DNA from: Hemibagrus wyckioides
Taxonomy: Eukaryota > Chordata > Actinopteri > Siluriformes > Bagridae
Assembly: GCF_019097595.1 (NCBI RefSeq)
Contig: NC_080715.1
Location: 22,609,573-22,673,572 of the forward strand
Length of the DNA: 64,000 nt
Direction: 5' to 3'
The notes below the pieces were generated by a model. It was not told where the DNA came from and made no database searches. It saw only the letters and a list, made by a program, of their open reading frames with translations. Below, one piece after another: positions 24,678-37,200 of this stretch (the stretch's first letter is position 1; the number at the start of each line of letters is the position of its first letter). The translations under genes were made by a program, and so were the position numbers.

Positions 24678-26607
24678 ATGTTTGCACTTGGAGAAAATGG
24701 TTTACTCACAACGGATGTCTGAAAACCCTTCATTAATCTCAAATCAGTCATGGCGCATTTTCAGAGAGGTATTTATGGTTGAGTTAGTAGTAACATGGCC
24801 ATGTGATTGGAGTGCTGCTGTTATATCAGTGCTGTATCAGTCTTTCTTCACAACAAACATTCATAATCCATGATTCATTTCCTATTAAAAGAATTTTATA
24901 TTTTCAGGTACTACTAATGAAACCTGTCATATTCCACCATGTATACATGATATTGTTATTAAAATTTACAGATCACAGAAAAAGCTGAAAAAAACTATTA
25001 CTTTTTTTTGTAAATATGCCTATGCAACAAGGGAAAAAAACACAGACACGAGGTGGAGCTGCTGAGGATTGTGTCCTCACCCACGTGATTTTCCACCACC
25101 TGGAAAACAGTCTGCTTGGCCTGTAGGTCCTCAAAAACACACTCCTAACAAACAAACCATACACAGATTGAAGAAAATAAACATTTCAACATTTAAATAG
25201 AGCATGACAATTAGTGCAGGACAAAAACATATGTGCTTTTAGCTGATACATTTAAATCCATAGCATTTCATTCATAAAATGCTGAAATAATAGTTGATAA
25301 CATTTGATTTTTTGTGATGACTAGATAATAAAATCGTACACACTGATGTTTACCTGCCATATGAATTTTCACATTCTAAACACACTCCTTGGACTGTCAT
25401 CAGCTTTAAGGTTGAAAAAACTAAACTCTTTCTTGTGTGGTTAATATGTTAATTATCAAACCACACAAACCAGAGACTGGACATGAACTGACATGGCATA
25501 CAAGACATTAACATTCATCAGTCCCATTTCCTGAAAGGACCTGAGCTTTTCTAATACTGCATACAGAACATGTTTTTGACCACACAGGCTTGTTGGAAAT
25601 CTCTCTCAGAACTATAACACCATATAAATAATCTGGATGGCTTACAACCAAACACATCTCTCTGCTCTGGCATTAACCAGTAAACAAAAGCAAAATACTG
25701 GTCACTGACATTTTCAATCTATAATAGGTCATCTCTATACTCATCTTTGTTATATGAAAACCTTTTTAGCACTACAGTTTTTTCTTTGTCAGTTTCATTT
25801 GACAACAACTTGTACTTGTATTCATTGTTAAAGATAAAAAATAGTTTATGGTTATAGGACTCATGCAGAAGTAAATGTTGAAAATCAGTATCAGTATATA
25901 TGGTATCCATAATCTTTCAGTTATTCATCTTTCAGGATTGGCTCAGCAGAGCAACTAAGATACAGCTGAAACCAGATGCTTACATACACTGTATGAAAAG
26001 ACACATAACCTTTTTTCCCCTCACTGTCTGACATTAAATCAGAATAAACCTTTCCTGTTTTAGGTCAGTTAGGATTACCAAAATTATTTTTATTTGCTAA
26101 ATGCCAAAATGATGAGAGAGAAAGTTTTTTATCACTTTCTTCAAAGTCAGAAGTTTACATACATTTCCTTAGTATTTGGGAGCAGTATATTGAATTTATA
26201 CTGTGTGACTTGGGTCAAATGTTTTGGGTATCCTTTCACAGACTTCTCACAATAGTTTGCTGGAATTTTGACCCATTCCTTCTGACAGAACTGGTGTAAC
26301 TAAATCACGCCTTTCCAGCTCTGCCCACAAATGTTCTATAGGACTGAGATCAGGGCTTTGTGATGGCCACTCCAAAACATTGACATTGTTGTCCTTAAGC
26401 CACTTTGGAAATAATTTCACGGTATGCTAATAATACACGGGATGAACGTTGCACCTTCAGGTATCTGGAAACTGTAGCCAAGAATGAACCAGACTTGTGG
26501 AGGTCCACACTCTTCTTCCTGATATCTTGGCTGATTACTTTTGATTTTCCCACAATGTCACACAGTTTGTTTGAGGTGTGCCTTAAAATACATCCATAGG
26601 GATAGAT

Positions 26608-28426
26608 CAGGGGTCGGCAACCTTAAACACTCAAGGAGTCATTTGGACCCATCTCCCACAGAAAAGAAAACACCGGGAGCCACAAAACCCTTATCTAAAA
26701 TAGTACTGACCCTGACTGACTCACCTGAGTTAAATGATCCGATTCTGCATATTAACTCATGATTTATGAGCCCAAGGTCTAAATTAACCCAATTCTTATT
26801 TATCCTATGGCTACCGTGCTCCTCTTCTTCTTATTATTATTATTATTATTATTAATAATAATAATAAACAATGCAGAAAATTATATATTATACATTAATA
26901 TTAATGCAGTTATTAAACATAGCAGAGAAACATTTTTTAGAAAGAAACAAATGAACAAATGTGCTGCCAGGGTAACAAGAGAGAGAAAGTGAGAAAAAAC
27001 AGTATAAGAAATTAATGTATTAAGAAGACGGCTCCTACCGTGTTCATCGACTGATTCAGCTGATTCTCAGTGGATTCACGGAGTCGGGTTATAGACTGAT
27101 TCACCTGATTCTCAGTGGATTCACGGAGTCTGGTTATAGACCGATTCAGCTGATTCTCAGTGGATTCACGGAGTCGGGTTATAGACCGATTCAGCTGATT
27201 CTCAGTGGACTCGCGGAGTCGGGTTATAGACCGATTCAGCTGATTCTCAGTGGATTCACGGAGTCGGGTTATAGACCGATTCAGCTGAGAATCTTACGTT
27301 TAGTCTCAGCACCTCCAAAGTGCGTGAGCTGACATTCTTAAATGCCAATTTATAGGAAAAGCACTTTATGTATATAGTTATACTTTTTGCACATTTTGCA
27401 TTTTTGTTCAGTTTGGTTGTTTTAATTCCTTATTTATTTTTATTCCATTTGGATACTTTAACATTTAACATATTTAATTTTTGGTTAATATTACTGACGC
27501 CATAACATTACAGTACATAACTATAGTCATTAAATTATTAACCACTATTTCCCACCATGATTAGAGTTTGTATAGGAAACGAAGGCTATAAAAGAATCGT
27601 TCCACTGATCTAAAATGAAGATAACACTAACATATTTTTTTTTACCTTTATGCTATGTATAAAAACAACTATAGTGTGTTGCATTTATGAAATCAGTGAA
27701 CTGCTACAGAGAAAACGATGTTATTTCTGCATGCAACAAAAACATTTTCAACTCCGATAAAACAAAAAGACGCTGGGTTGAAGGTTACTTTCAAATAAAA
27801 TGCTCGATTTCTATTTGAGTCCTTCTCGTATTTATGAAATAAAAAGGTGGAACTTCAAATATCCACCTGCAGCAAACCAAAAATGCCATCTGCTTCTGTG
27901 TGTCTGCTTCTGAACCTTCCGCATCAGTTCCGAAACGGCTTTTTTCTCTCATCTCCATCCGGATATTTTTCAACAAAGGCTGTTTGTTTATTCTGGAAAT
28001 GTCTTACAACATTCGACTTTTTGTTGTTTGCCAATTTCTCCCCACATATTAAGCATACTGGTAAACCAGTCTCGTCAGCAGTGAAAGCAAATGAATCTGC
28101 CCACGTAGCACTTTTGGATTCACTTTAGGACTCTTGGCTTCATCTATGGTTGGCCTACCGGGGGTCGAGAAGCTCAGTAAATCGTGCCGGACATCGGCGG
28201 TTGTGACCCATATTTTGAGCGACAAAAAATTAAACACGTTTTATTTTAATGTTACAAGATCACAAAAATCTACAAATTTAGAATTACATTTAAAAAAAAC
28301 TAACGGACCAAAATAAAATAAATTTAAATTAAATACTCATTATTTATTTTCCAAAGCCACAGGGAGCCGCAGCAGAGGGATGAAAGAGCCACATGTGGCT
28401 CCGGAGCCGCGGGTTGCCGACCTCTG
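26608..28426 (-). mobile_element. hAT-like transposon nested in the Tc1-like element
   Basis: Ends CAGGGGTCGGCAACC and GGTTGCCGACCTCTG form inverted repeats. Flanking 8-bp sequences GGATAGAT (26600-26607) and GTATAGAT (28427-28434) match at 7 of 8 positions, as expected for an hAT target duplication. On the minus strand around 27900-28040 a BED-like zinc finger can be read (CLICGEKLANNKKSNVVRHF, C-x2-C then H), followed by KQTAFVEKYPDGDERKKAV. No full transposase frame remains. Confidence 0.88.
27046..27290. repeat. About 46-bp minisatellite inside the hAT-like element
   Basis: About five units built on CGATTCAGCTGATTCTCAGT then GGATTCACGGAGTCGGGTTA, with few substitutions between units. Confidence 0.9.
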
Positions 28427-28737
28427 GTATAGATGCAATTACCTCAAATGTTGTCAATTAAGCTATTAGAAGCTTCCAAAGCCATGATATCATCATCATC
28501 TGGGCCTTTCTCAAATTGTTTAAAGGCATAGTAATCTTAGTGTATGCAAACTTCTGACTTTGATGAAAGTAATAAAAAGTTCTGTCTCATTATTCTGGCA
28601 TTTAGCAAATAAAAATAATTTTGGTAATCCTAACTGACCTAAAACAGGAAAAGTTTAGTCTGATTTAATGTCAAACAGTGAGGAAAAAGGGTTATGTGCC
28701 TTTTTTTTTTTTTTTACAGTGTATGTAAACTTTTGGT

Positions 28738-29105
28738 ACGGAAGCCGAGAGAGACCATGTGATATTATTATTATTTTTGCTTTTGTTTTCTCGTGATCAC
28801 GACTTAATTTTCTCGTGATCTCAAACTGTCTTCATATCTGAACAGGAAGCAAGTCGAGGAGCTTCAGGATGCTCAAATGCTCAGAGGAAAGCTCAGAGGG
28901 AGCATTTTTTGTTCAGGTAAAGTATCGAATGAAACACCAGACAATCCACCAAGTACTTTATGTATACAGTTAAAACCAAAAGTACGGAAGCCGAGAGAGG
29001 CCATGTGATATTATTTTTGCTTTTGTTTTCTCGTGATCACGACTTAATTATCTCGTGATCTCGAGATGACAAAAGTTGTTTTCTCGTGATCACGACATAA
29101 TCAGA
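28738..29105. repeat. Unclassified repeat with TTCTCGTGATCACGA motifs
   Basis: Two direct copies of a segment starting ACGGAAGCCGAGAGAG and CCATGTGATATTATT (about 28738 and 28984) flank the inverted CRYL1 exon 3 piece. Both contain repeated TTCTCGTGATCACGACTTAA words with the perfect palindrome CGTGATCACG. It is probably part of an uncharacterised mobile element. Confidence 0.6.
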
Positions 29106-29110
29106 ATCTA

Positions 29111-29293
29111 ATGATGTATTTTTTCTCTGGAAAATTAGACGCAGTTTCAACTGACTGTTGCACATACACGTTGGCGTCTTCGCCACCACAATCATCAATG
29201 TACTGTAATATCCGCTGTAAAGATGGACTTTATCTCGCATTAAGAGAGAGGGGTGTCCCAGAGGAGAATCTCACAAAAATGGAGGTAGATTAA
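29111..29293 (+). other. Short open frame of unknown origin
   Basis: A 60-codon frame contains CKDGLYLALRERGVPEENLT. The wording looks protein-like rather than random, but no family was recognised and there are no clear splice sites. It may be part of a transposon or a truncated exon. Confidence 0.25.
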
Positions 29294-29587
29294 CTAATCT
29301 CAAATATATAAACACCAGATTCAGTACCTGTGTTACTCAAATTGGTCAAAGTGTTTGGTTATATTTTTTATACATTACATAACTGACTGGCTGACAAAAT
29401 GACCCAATATTAGACCTCAGACATAGACAGACTATAGATAATCAAGTATGTGTTATGGCTTCTCTGGCTAATGAAGAACACATTTTTGATCACACAGGCA
29501 TGACTGTAAGTAATGGCAGAAATAATTGTACCGTTATATGACTTGGATGTAATTGTGCTGATCTGCAGCATTGTAGTGAAGTACCAG

Positions 29588-31835
29588 GTGTAAACGTTCT
29601 AGACGCGGCCGTCATGGCTTACAGTAACATATCTGTACTCCGCCAGCAGCTCAGACCTGACTGGAGGGTCCATGGTGAGATGATATGCTCAGCCTGGTAA
29701 CCATAGTGAGAGACAGATAGATAAAATACACTAGACATTCTATACAAATACAGTGTAAAGTTGAGTTATGGGTGTTTTAATCAGGTATAATAAGGCATGG
29801 AGGTGTGAAGCCCAACATCATCCCTGACTACAGTGAGTTGGAGTATTACTTACGCACTCCTTCACACCAAGACCTGCCCATCATCCAAGCCAAAGCTGAA
29901 GCCTGTTTTCAAGCTGCTGCTCTGGCCACGGGATGTAAGGTAAGTGAACCATAAACTTGTACATTTTTATCTCATCTTAAGTCATCTTGTATAGTACGTA
30001 GGGAGCATTGTGTGCTGTTATAGAAAAATAATCAAGGATATAGTAATATGATCTGTTTTCATATTTTCATATCATGTCCTGAAGCATTGTGGCGAAAACG
30101 CAGGGAACTCCTTCTATAAAGACTAAATTAATATCTCTTAATGAAGAAAACCACACTATATCAATAATAATGTATTTCCTATTGGAAATGAAAAACTTTT
30201 TTTAAATCTGTTTGTTATTACATATAGCACCTGCCATATACGCCCCTATAATTAAGCTCTTATTATAAAGACAATATCTTTTTTTTTAGATGTACATTAA
30301 TATAAACCTGTCATTAACCTTGCAGTCAGAATTACTGTACTATCAGAAAATGAATCAACACCTTCCGATCAATCACATCTAACAGTTCACCTGTACAGTT
30401 TATTTCATAATTTTCCAAAATGCCTTTAGGAAACCATGTTAAAGTCAAATTGATCAAAATGATAGTAATATGTAGTTAATTTGCTTGACTAAACCAAAGT
30501 TTGTTTCTTACAGGTTGAGCTTATTTTTGCAAAGAACAAGTTTTTAACAAGTTGGTAGAGTGTCAGGATGGATCAGATAGGTCCAGAAAGAAGAAGCAAA
30601 CACCCTGAAAACCCAGAACACCGGGAGCTCAGATAGTGGGACTTATAGCTCAGCAGAAAATGACAGGGAGAGATAAATATTAAATATGCATATGATCATG
30701 TGATGCTTAAAGACAATGTAGATTATGTGCAGGCAGGGACTCCGGCAAGACTAGCTATGATAACTAAAAGGAAAAGCCAGAAGGTGACAGATATGAAGGC
30801 TTTGGACATAAAGCGTCAAAGCACATCACAGTCAGCAAACCTGAGTGACTTGTGATGGTGGTAAGGTGACAGCATCCAAATATCCCAGTACTCCAAACAC
30901 TCTGTGCCCATGAAACTTCCAGATCTGCTCCTTTACCTAAGAAAAATGATACATAGAAAGCTTGACAAATGTATCTTCAGCCTGGACTTAAACATTGTGA
31001 ATGAAAAAGGAAGGAAAAGGGGCAAGACAACAAATGTGAGTGCCCTCTGGTGGTCTGAGGGGGAATTGTGGCACGCAGTACCTGTCACAGACCCCTCTGT
31101 GAATTCCTCACCTTTTCCTTTTTCCCTTTCAACTCTTTCACTTTCTACATTCACACCCTTTCATTTCAGCTAAACCTGCCTAACCCCTGCCAATTAACAT
31201 CATCGTCCTCACTGCCTGTTGCCAGCATTGATATAGTTATTAAAGTTAAATGTTATGACAAAATGCGAGCACTGACCTGTATATTCGTTAGGAAAGCTTA
31301 AGGTTATTTGTAAAGGCATTGGTTTAGTCTAAAGCATGCTAATTTTGTGATTTCAATCCCATCTATATCAGGCTGTACCGATTTCGGGAACGTGACTCAT
31401 GCTGTTCCAGGGATTCACCCTTATTTCTACATTGGATCTGAGGCACTGAATCACACCACAGAATATACAGCGGCTTCTGGTGAGTCTGAGGAACAGCACA
31501 ATCGTGATTGCATGAGCAAAAGTTGCATAGCAATGTTTGGAGGTGGATTTAACATTTTGTTAATGAGGTCCAACTGATTTCATTAGATGCATGCAAATGC
31601 TGATTTAAGGCTTAAGGCTAACTTGAATTTGTTTGCAGGTGCAGAAGAAGCTCAGTTTTACACACTCCAGACTGCCAAAGCTTTGGCCATGACTGCACTG
31701 GATGTGATCTTCAGCCCTGGAGTGTTAGACAAAGTCAAACATGACTTTAAAGAGGCCAAACTCAAGGAGGAGAGAGGACTGCAAGAGGTGAAACACGGGC
31801 AAGCAGAGACTAACAAGATAAATGAAACAGTCTAG
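29588..31835 (+). pseudogene. PM20D2: PM20D2-like peptidase (M20 dipeptidase), 3' exons only
   Basis: PM20D2 proteins are M20-family metallo-dipeptidases. Recognisable exons: 29588-29674 ([20 protein letters not shown]), 29785-29939 ([20 protein letters not shown], ending ALATGCK), 31372-31479 ([20 protein letters not shown], then ALNHTTEYT) and 31639-31835 ([20 protein letters not shown], ending NKINETV stop). Splice sites are good. The exons for the N-terminal half, with most metal ligands, are not found upstream, where the CRYL1 fragment and repeats lie. The exon expected between 29939 and 31372 is seen only as a possible start at 30515 (VELIFAKNKF) that hits a stop after 14 codons. A polyA-like AATAAA lies at 32093. 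It is probably a truncated copy rather than a working gene. Confidence 0.82.
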
Positions 31836-32526
31836 AAATCGTAAAAGCCTAATATATGATTTACAAACTTTACAACTCTGTTGGTCTCTCCTGTTTGCTT
31901 GAGGAATGTACAACTGTTACTATATGTACTATATGACAAATTTTTCCCACAACCTAAAAGCATGATTTCAAGCATTGACTAGAGATTCCAAATTTGTCAT
32001 CACTAATTCAAATATATAGATTAATAGACTCTTTGTAATGAAGCTCAGAAATCTAGTAATGTTGTATCTTATAGAGCTATGTATTGAAATTCAATAAATA
32101 AAAGCTATTATCTTAACAGATTTCGACTTAGGCCTATTTATTAATCTATTACACGTCATTATCCAAAGTGACTGACACCTGAGCTGATGTCAAACATGGA
32201 TGTAGGATAAAGAAGATAATGGACATGGCACTAATTGGTGTATTGTTGACCTCCCCTCCTGTTCCACACGATCAGTTTAGGTGGGGTAGAGAAAAACAAA
32301 TCAATTAATAAAATGAAAAAAATAAATACATTTTTTTTTAAAAAAAAAAAAAGAAAAGAAAGAAGAAAAGAAAAAACAATATATATTAGGGCTGGTCAAG
32401 TTAACGCGTTATTATCGCGTTAACTCATTAATTAATTAACGTCGACAATTATTTTATCGCGCATTAATGGAGTTTTTACTATTATTTTTTATGATTTTAA
32501 AAGTCTGTTGCTCACTGGCTCTGAAT

Positions 32527-32860
32527 TAGGGCTGCACAATTAATCGATTTTCTAATCGCGATTACGATTACAGATGCCACGATTACCTAATCGTTCAAAG
32601 CTGCGATTACAAAGAAAAATCTACTTACATTATTCTGCGTGATTAAGGGGTGTTTATTGCATGTTACGTTGTAAGGGGCGAATAAAGACTTTTAATTGGC
32701 CTAATAGTATGTAGGCGTGTCCTTATCAACGCCCCGATTATCCACTTGCGCATGTCTATCTCGTCATGTTCATTTAAAGGAACATCAGATAGTTTGTAAA
32801 ATGTTGCTGAGAAGAATCAAGAATTAGAACCGAAAAGAAATGACTTTTGACTCTGTGCGT

Positions 32861-32902
<42 letters not shown>

Positions 32903-33688
32903 GCAGCGCGCGCCAAAATACCGCGAGATTGTGCGCTCCAATATGCTCTAGAACCGCTGTCGCGATACTGTAATGTCGTACACCTATCGGTCTGCACAGC
33001 GCCGCTTTCACACCACGTGACTAAAATAGATTACAGCCCTTGAGAGCGACAGCAATAAAGAAAACGGTCAGAAAACACAACAATCTTATTATCCAGATAA
33101 AAGTCTATCTTTTAATTTTTAATGTTAACACAGTTGATAAAAGTCGGCGAACAAATGTAAAATGTGTATGTTGTGTAAAAAAGGAGGTCCACTGTCTCTG
33201 ATTCTGAAAACCCCTGACATATAGGGCCCTTTTGAATATTATTCCATACCCAAAACGTACAAAAAATTAAAGCACTAAGACATTACAGTCTGAACATCAT
33301 GACTTTCTATTATTCAACTAATGCAGTATTTAAGTTAAAATACAGACATAGTTTAGGTGAACAATGGACCAGAGCAGACTCCATCATTCGGCTGTTCTGT
33401 CTATTGATAAAGGAATTCTCAGCACTATAAATACTAGTGTGGTGATTGACCATCAAGTCTTTGAGATACTCTGATGATTCCACCATCAAAGAAATAGGAT
33501 AGAAAAGTCACCAAGATAAAAAATATTTATATGTTATAAAATATGGCATGCAGTTGCTTCAAACAATGATATAAAGCTATTCAAAACACCATTTAATGTA
33601 AATTGTGATAATCGTAATTAATAATCGCAATTACAATTTCAAGAGAATAATCAACAATTATGATTTTTGTCGTAATCGTGCAGCCCTA
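32527..33688. mobile_element. hAT-like non-autonomous element (inner)
   Basis: Terminal inverted repeats TAGGGCTGCAC and GTGCAGCCCTA, with AATCG-rich subterminal repeats at both ends. The flanking 8-bp CTCTGAAT is perfect on both sides (32519-32526 and 33689-33696). It is 1162 bp long. It contains a (CA)n run (32863-32898). No transposase frame was recognised. Confidence 0.9.
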
Positions 33689-33833
33689 CTCTGAATACAC
33701 ATACAAACAAACCATGGGTGTCGGGAGGGGTGGCATCTTTATCCGTATTGGATTGGGATGACCGTAAGACTGCTGCGGCGGTCACAGGAACCGGAAAAGA
33801 AAAGAACTGGTGGATAAACAAACAGGGAGAAAG

Positions 33834-33836
<3 letters not shown>

Positions 33837-33892
<56 letters not shown>
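33837..33892. repeat. (GATA)n microsatellite
   Basis: About 14 GATA units inside the outer hAT-like element. Confidence 0.97.
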
Positions 33893-33977
33893 CTGCTACC
33901 TGTTCAATTTTGCGTATAACAATCGCCATTAATCGCACGATTAAATATTTTAATCGTTGCCCAGCACTAATATATAT

Positions 33978-34290
33978 ATATTCCAGACATTTGGAGCTTT
34001 TTTATTGCAGCCCTGAATATTCTTTTTAAACAGCTTAAGCATCCATGTTCAATGACATATTAAACACATTACAAATCCAACATTAGCAGTTCTATGCATA
34101 GACATGACAGCTTCGTAATCTCGGTATCAAAACATGACTAACAGACTTACAAATAAAACCTGTTAACTAAGCCCCTGACCCCACCCCAAAGATGTGTAGT
34201 TAAGAGTGTTTTATTAGGAAGAAATAACAATGCAAGAATTAACAAGCATTTATATGACAGCTTCTTAATCTCAGTATCAAAACATGACCA
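33978..34290. other. Non-coding segment partly shared with copy B
   Basis: 34205-34256 (ATTAGGAAGAAATAACAATG and following) recurs at 49240-49290. Nothing else was recognised. Confidence 0.6.
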
Positions 34291-34294
34291 CAGA

Positions 34295-37200
34295 CATCAG
34301 GAGAGCACAAGCTTTAGCAGTATTTGCACATTTACTTAGAACCTTGCTTCCTTCAAGAACAATGTAAACCTCTGGCTCTCCGTCTCTGTTTCCATCAACA
34401 AGAATCATCATGACATCTTCTGTGAAGTCTTCTTGACTGCCATCCTTATGCAATCCAGGAGGATGATGGAGAAAAAAACAATTTCAAGTGTTAATAACAT
34501 CTTAAGCTATACTGTTGTAGAAACAGTTGAAAAATGGTCAGGACAATTTTACAGACTGGATAGAAATGTTTCGCATAACATGTCTGGGACTTACATTACC
34601 ATTTTTGAAAAGATTCTCTGCCCCCCTCTCCAAGATATTCAGTGAGACTGCGGATCACGCCATCTCGTTGACTCTCAGTGGTATGGCCCTGTGAAGAGAT
34701 GTATTTCTAATAATCGATACTGAATAAAAGAAATCTCATTTTAGAACACTTTTTCTTACATTTTTAAATAGTATTAAAACTTTTAACTTTTTGAAAATAT
34801 GTTCCAATGGTTTCAATAAGTACAATAGACAGAAAGACAGATAGATGTACAGGAATGGGTGTGGTCAAGCAGCATTTGGGAATGATGATATATAAAATTA
34901 TATCAGCCAATAAACAAATTATCATTACAGAATGCTTAACTGGTTTATACAGGTACCGGTTTCATACTGGAGTCAACGCACAGTATGAACTACAGTGTTG
35001 ACTGTATCTTGACTCCCGCAGCACCTCCCTTAGCTTTCAAAAGCTCCAAGAGTTTCGGCGTGTAGCCATCTAGTTTCATTTACATTTTACATTTACATTT
35101 CTGGCATTTGGCAGACACTCTTATCCAGAGCAACATAAAAAAGTGCTTTAAGTCACTATTATTCAAAACATTAACACTGGTTCAATAGGTCACAGACTTA
35201 GGATACCATTCACCTAAAATTGGAATTTTTTTTTTTTTTAAATAAACCATATAACAATACATAAACAGTGAAAGGTAAGAGCTAGTTTAAGTGCCTCAGG
35301 AAAAGGTAGGTTTTAAGACGTCGTTTGAAGACAGTCAGAGACTCTGCTGTGCAGAGATCTAGGGGAAGTTCATTCCACCACCTCGGTGCCAGAACAGAGA
35401 AGAGTCTAGATGAATACCTACCTTTTACCCTGAGAGACGGTGGGACCAGTCGGGCAGTGCTAGTGGATCGGAGGGAGCGAGGAGCAGTGCGAGGAGTAAT
35501 AAGATCTTTGAGGTAAGATGGTGCTGGTCCATTCTTGGCTTTGTAGGCAAGCATCAGTGTTTTGAATCTGATGCGTGCAGCTACCGGAAGCCAGTGGAGG
35601 GAACGCAGCAGTGGGGTGGTGTGGGAGAACTTAGGCAGGTTGAATACAAGCCGTGCAGCTGCATTTTGGATCATTTGCAGTGGACGAGTTGCATTCAGAG
35701 GAAGACCTGCCAGTAAAGAGTTGCAGTAGTCCAGTCTCGAAATGACCAGAGACTGAACAAGCACTTGAGTAGCCTGTGTGGATAGAAATGGTCAAATCCT
35801 TCTGATGTTGTACAGAAGAAACCGACATGAGCGTGTCACATTGCAACATGGGAGGAAAAGGACAGTTGATTGTCCATGGTTACCCCAAGGTTGCGAGCAG
35901 TGGCTGAAGGGGAGATCGTTGAGTTGTCCAGAGATAATGCAAGATCCTTGTCTGGGGATGAATCACCTGGGATGACCAGCAGTTCAGTTTTGCTGGGATT
36001 AAGTTTCAGCTGATGAGCTGTCATCCAGGATGAAATGTCTGCCAGACATGCTGAGATTCAGGTAGAAGCTGTGGTATCTGAGGGAGGGAAGGAGAAGATA
36101 AGTTGGGTGTCATCAGCATAGAGTGGTATGTGAGGATATCTTTGCCAAGAGTGTGAGTGTAGAGGGAGAAAAGAAGAGGACCAAGTACTGAGCCTTGTGG
36201 GACACCAGTAGAGTCTGCGTGGGGCAGATGTCAATCCCTTCCATGTTACCTGATATGAGCGACCATCCAGGTAGGAAGCAAACCATTCCCATGCTGTTCC
36301 ACAAATTCCAAGACTCCTGAGGGTGGACAAGAGAGTCTTGTGGTTAACCGTGTCAAATGCTGCAGTAAGGTCAAGGAGGATGAGGACCGATGACAGCTTG
36401 GCTGATCTAGCAGTATGTAGTTTCTCAGTGACCGCCAAAAGGGCAGTCTCTGTGCTGCTTTGAAGCCAGACTGGTTGGGATCATGGAGGTTATTCTGCAA
36501 GAGATAGTCAGACAGCTGATTATAAACAATTCGTTCGAGAATTTTTGAAAGAAAGGAGAGGAATGATACTGGTCTGTAATTATTAATGTCAGAGGGATCC
36601 AAAGTAGGTTTCTTTAGTATAGGAATAACCCTTGCTTGCTTAAAGGCAGTTGGTACCTGTCCTGATGTAATGGATCTATTGATGACTGTGGTGATGAAGG
36701 GCAGGAGGTCAGGTGAGATGGTCTGGAGCATAGTGGAAGGGATTGGATCCAGTGGGCAGGTGGTGGGATTGGAGGAGTGGATGATTTGCAAAACATCTTC
36801 TGCTGCTATGGTTGAGAGATCCTTCAGTGAAGGAGTAGCTGAGTCCTGGCTGTGTAATGCAGATGAAGTAGGGGCGGACGTGAAGGTCTGGCAGATGTTC
36901 TCAATCTTCTGTGTGTAAAAAGTGGCAAAATCTTCAGTGGTCAGGGAGGATGGAGCAGGTGGAGTTGGAGGGTTGAGTAGTGCAGAGAAGATGTTGTAGA
37001 GCTTTCGGGGATCTTGTGCAGAAGCCTCAAGCTTTTCCTTGTAAAAGGAAGTCTTGGCAGAAGTCACGTCCAAAGAGAATCTGGACAGAAGCATACGATA
37101 TGAGGTGAGATCTGCGTCCAGTTGAGATTTCTTCCACTTCCTCTCTGCTGTTCATAGTTCTCTTCGATTGTTGCGAAGTACATCTGACAGCGAAGGAGCA

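Larger units (their letters stand above)
25963..28737 (-). mobile_element. Second copy of the CRYL1-intron Tc1-like element, split by an hAT element
   Basis: Same element as 2556-3517, starting CAGCTGAAACCAGATG after TA. Its right end stops at CTTTTGGT, where the inverted exon 3 rearrangement begins. It is interrupted at 26608-28426 by an hAT-like element. Transposase remnants are antisense only. Confidence 0.85.
25043..28983. pseudogene. Displaced partial copy of CRYL1 (exons 3 and 4)
   Basis: From 25043 the sequence follows the CRYL1 segment starting at 1676: the partial exon 4 (25043-25144, cut at its 3' end), the intron, and the Tc1-like element. Exon 3 then reappears at 28846-28916 on the opposite strand. 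It has lost 56 bp (71 instead of 127 bp), so the frame is broken. The inverted piece spans about 28822-28983 and is bounded on both sides by copies of ACGGAAGCCGAGAGAG. Exons 1 and 2 are absent. This is a non-functional duplication fragment lying about 1.6 kb beyond EEF1AKMT1. Confidence 0.9.
32387..33969. mobile_element. hAT-like element (outer) hosting a second insertion
   Basis: Ends TAGGGCTGGTCAAGTTAACG and the complement TCGTTGCCCAGCACTA are related inverted repeats. They are flanked on both sides by ATATATAT (32379-32386 and 33970-33977), compatible with an 8-bp target duplication although low in complexity. Most of its length is the inner element at 32527-33688. Confidence 0.65.

Noticed and set aside
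27791..28237. Possible host zinc-finger gene on the minus strand
   Set aside because: The BED-like finger lies within the hAT inverted repeats and has stops; it is a transposase remnant.
33651..33938. 95-codon frame with Leu-Ser-Ile-Tyr repeats
   Set aside because: Translation of the (GATA)n microsatellite; the same applies to the frames at 58626-59011.
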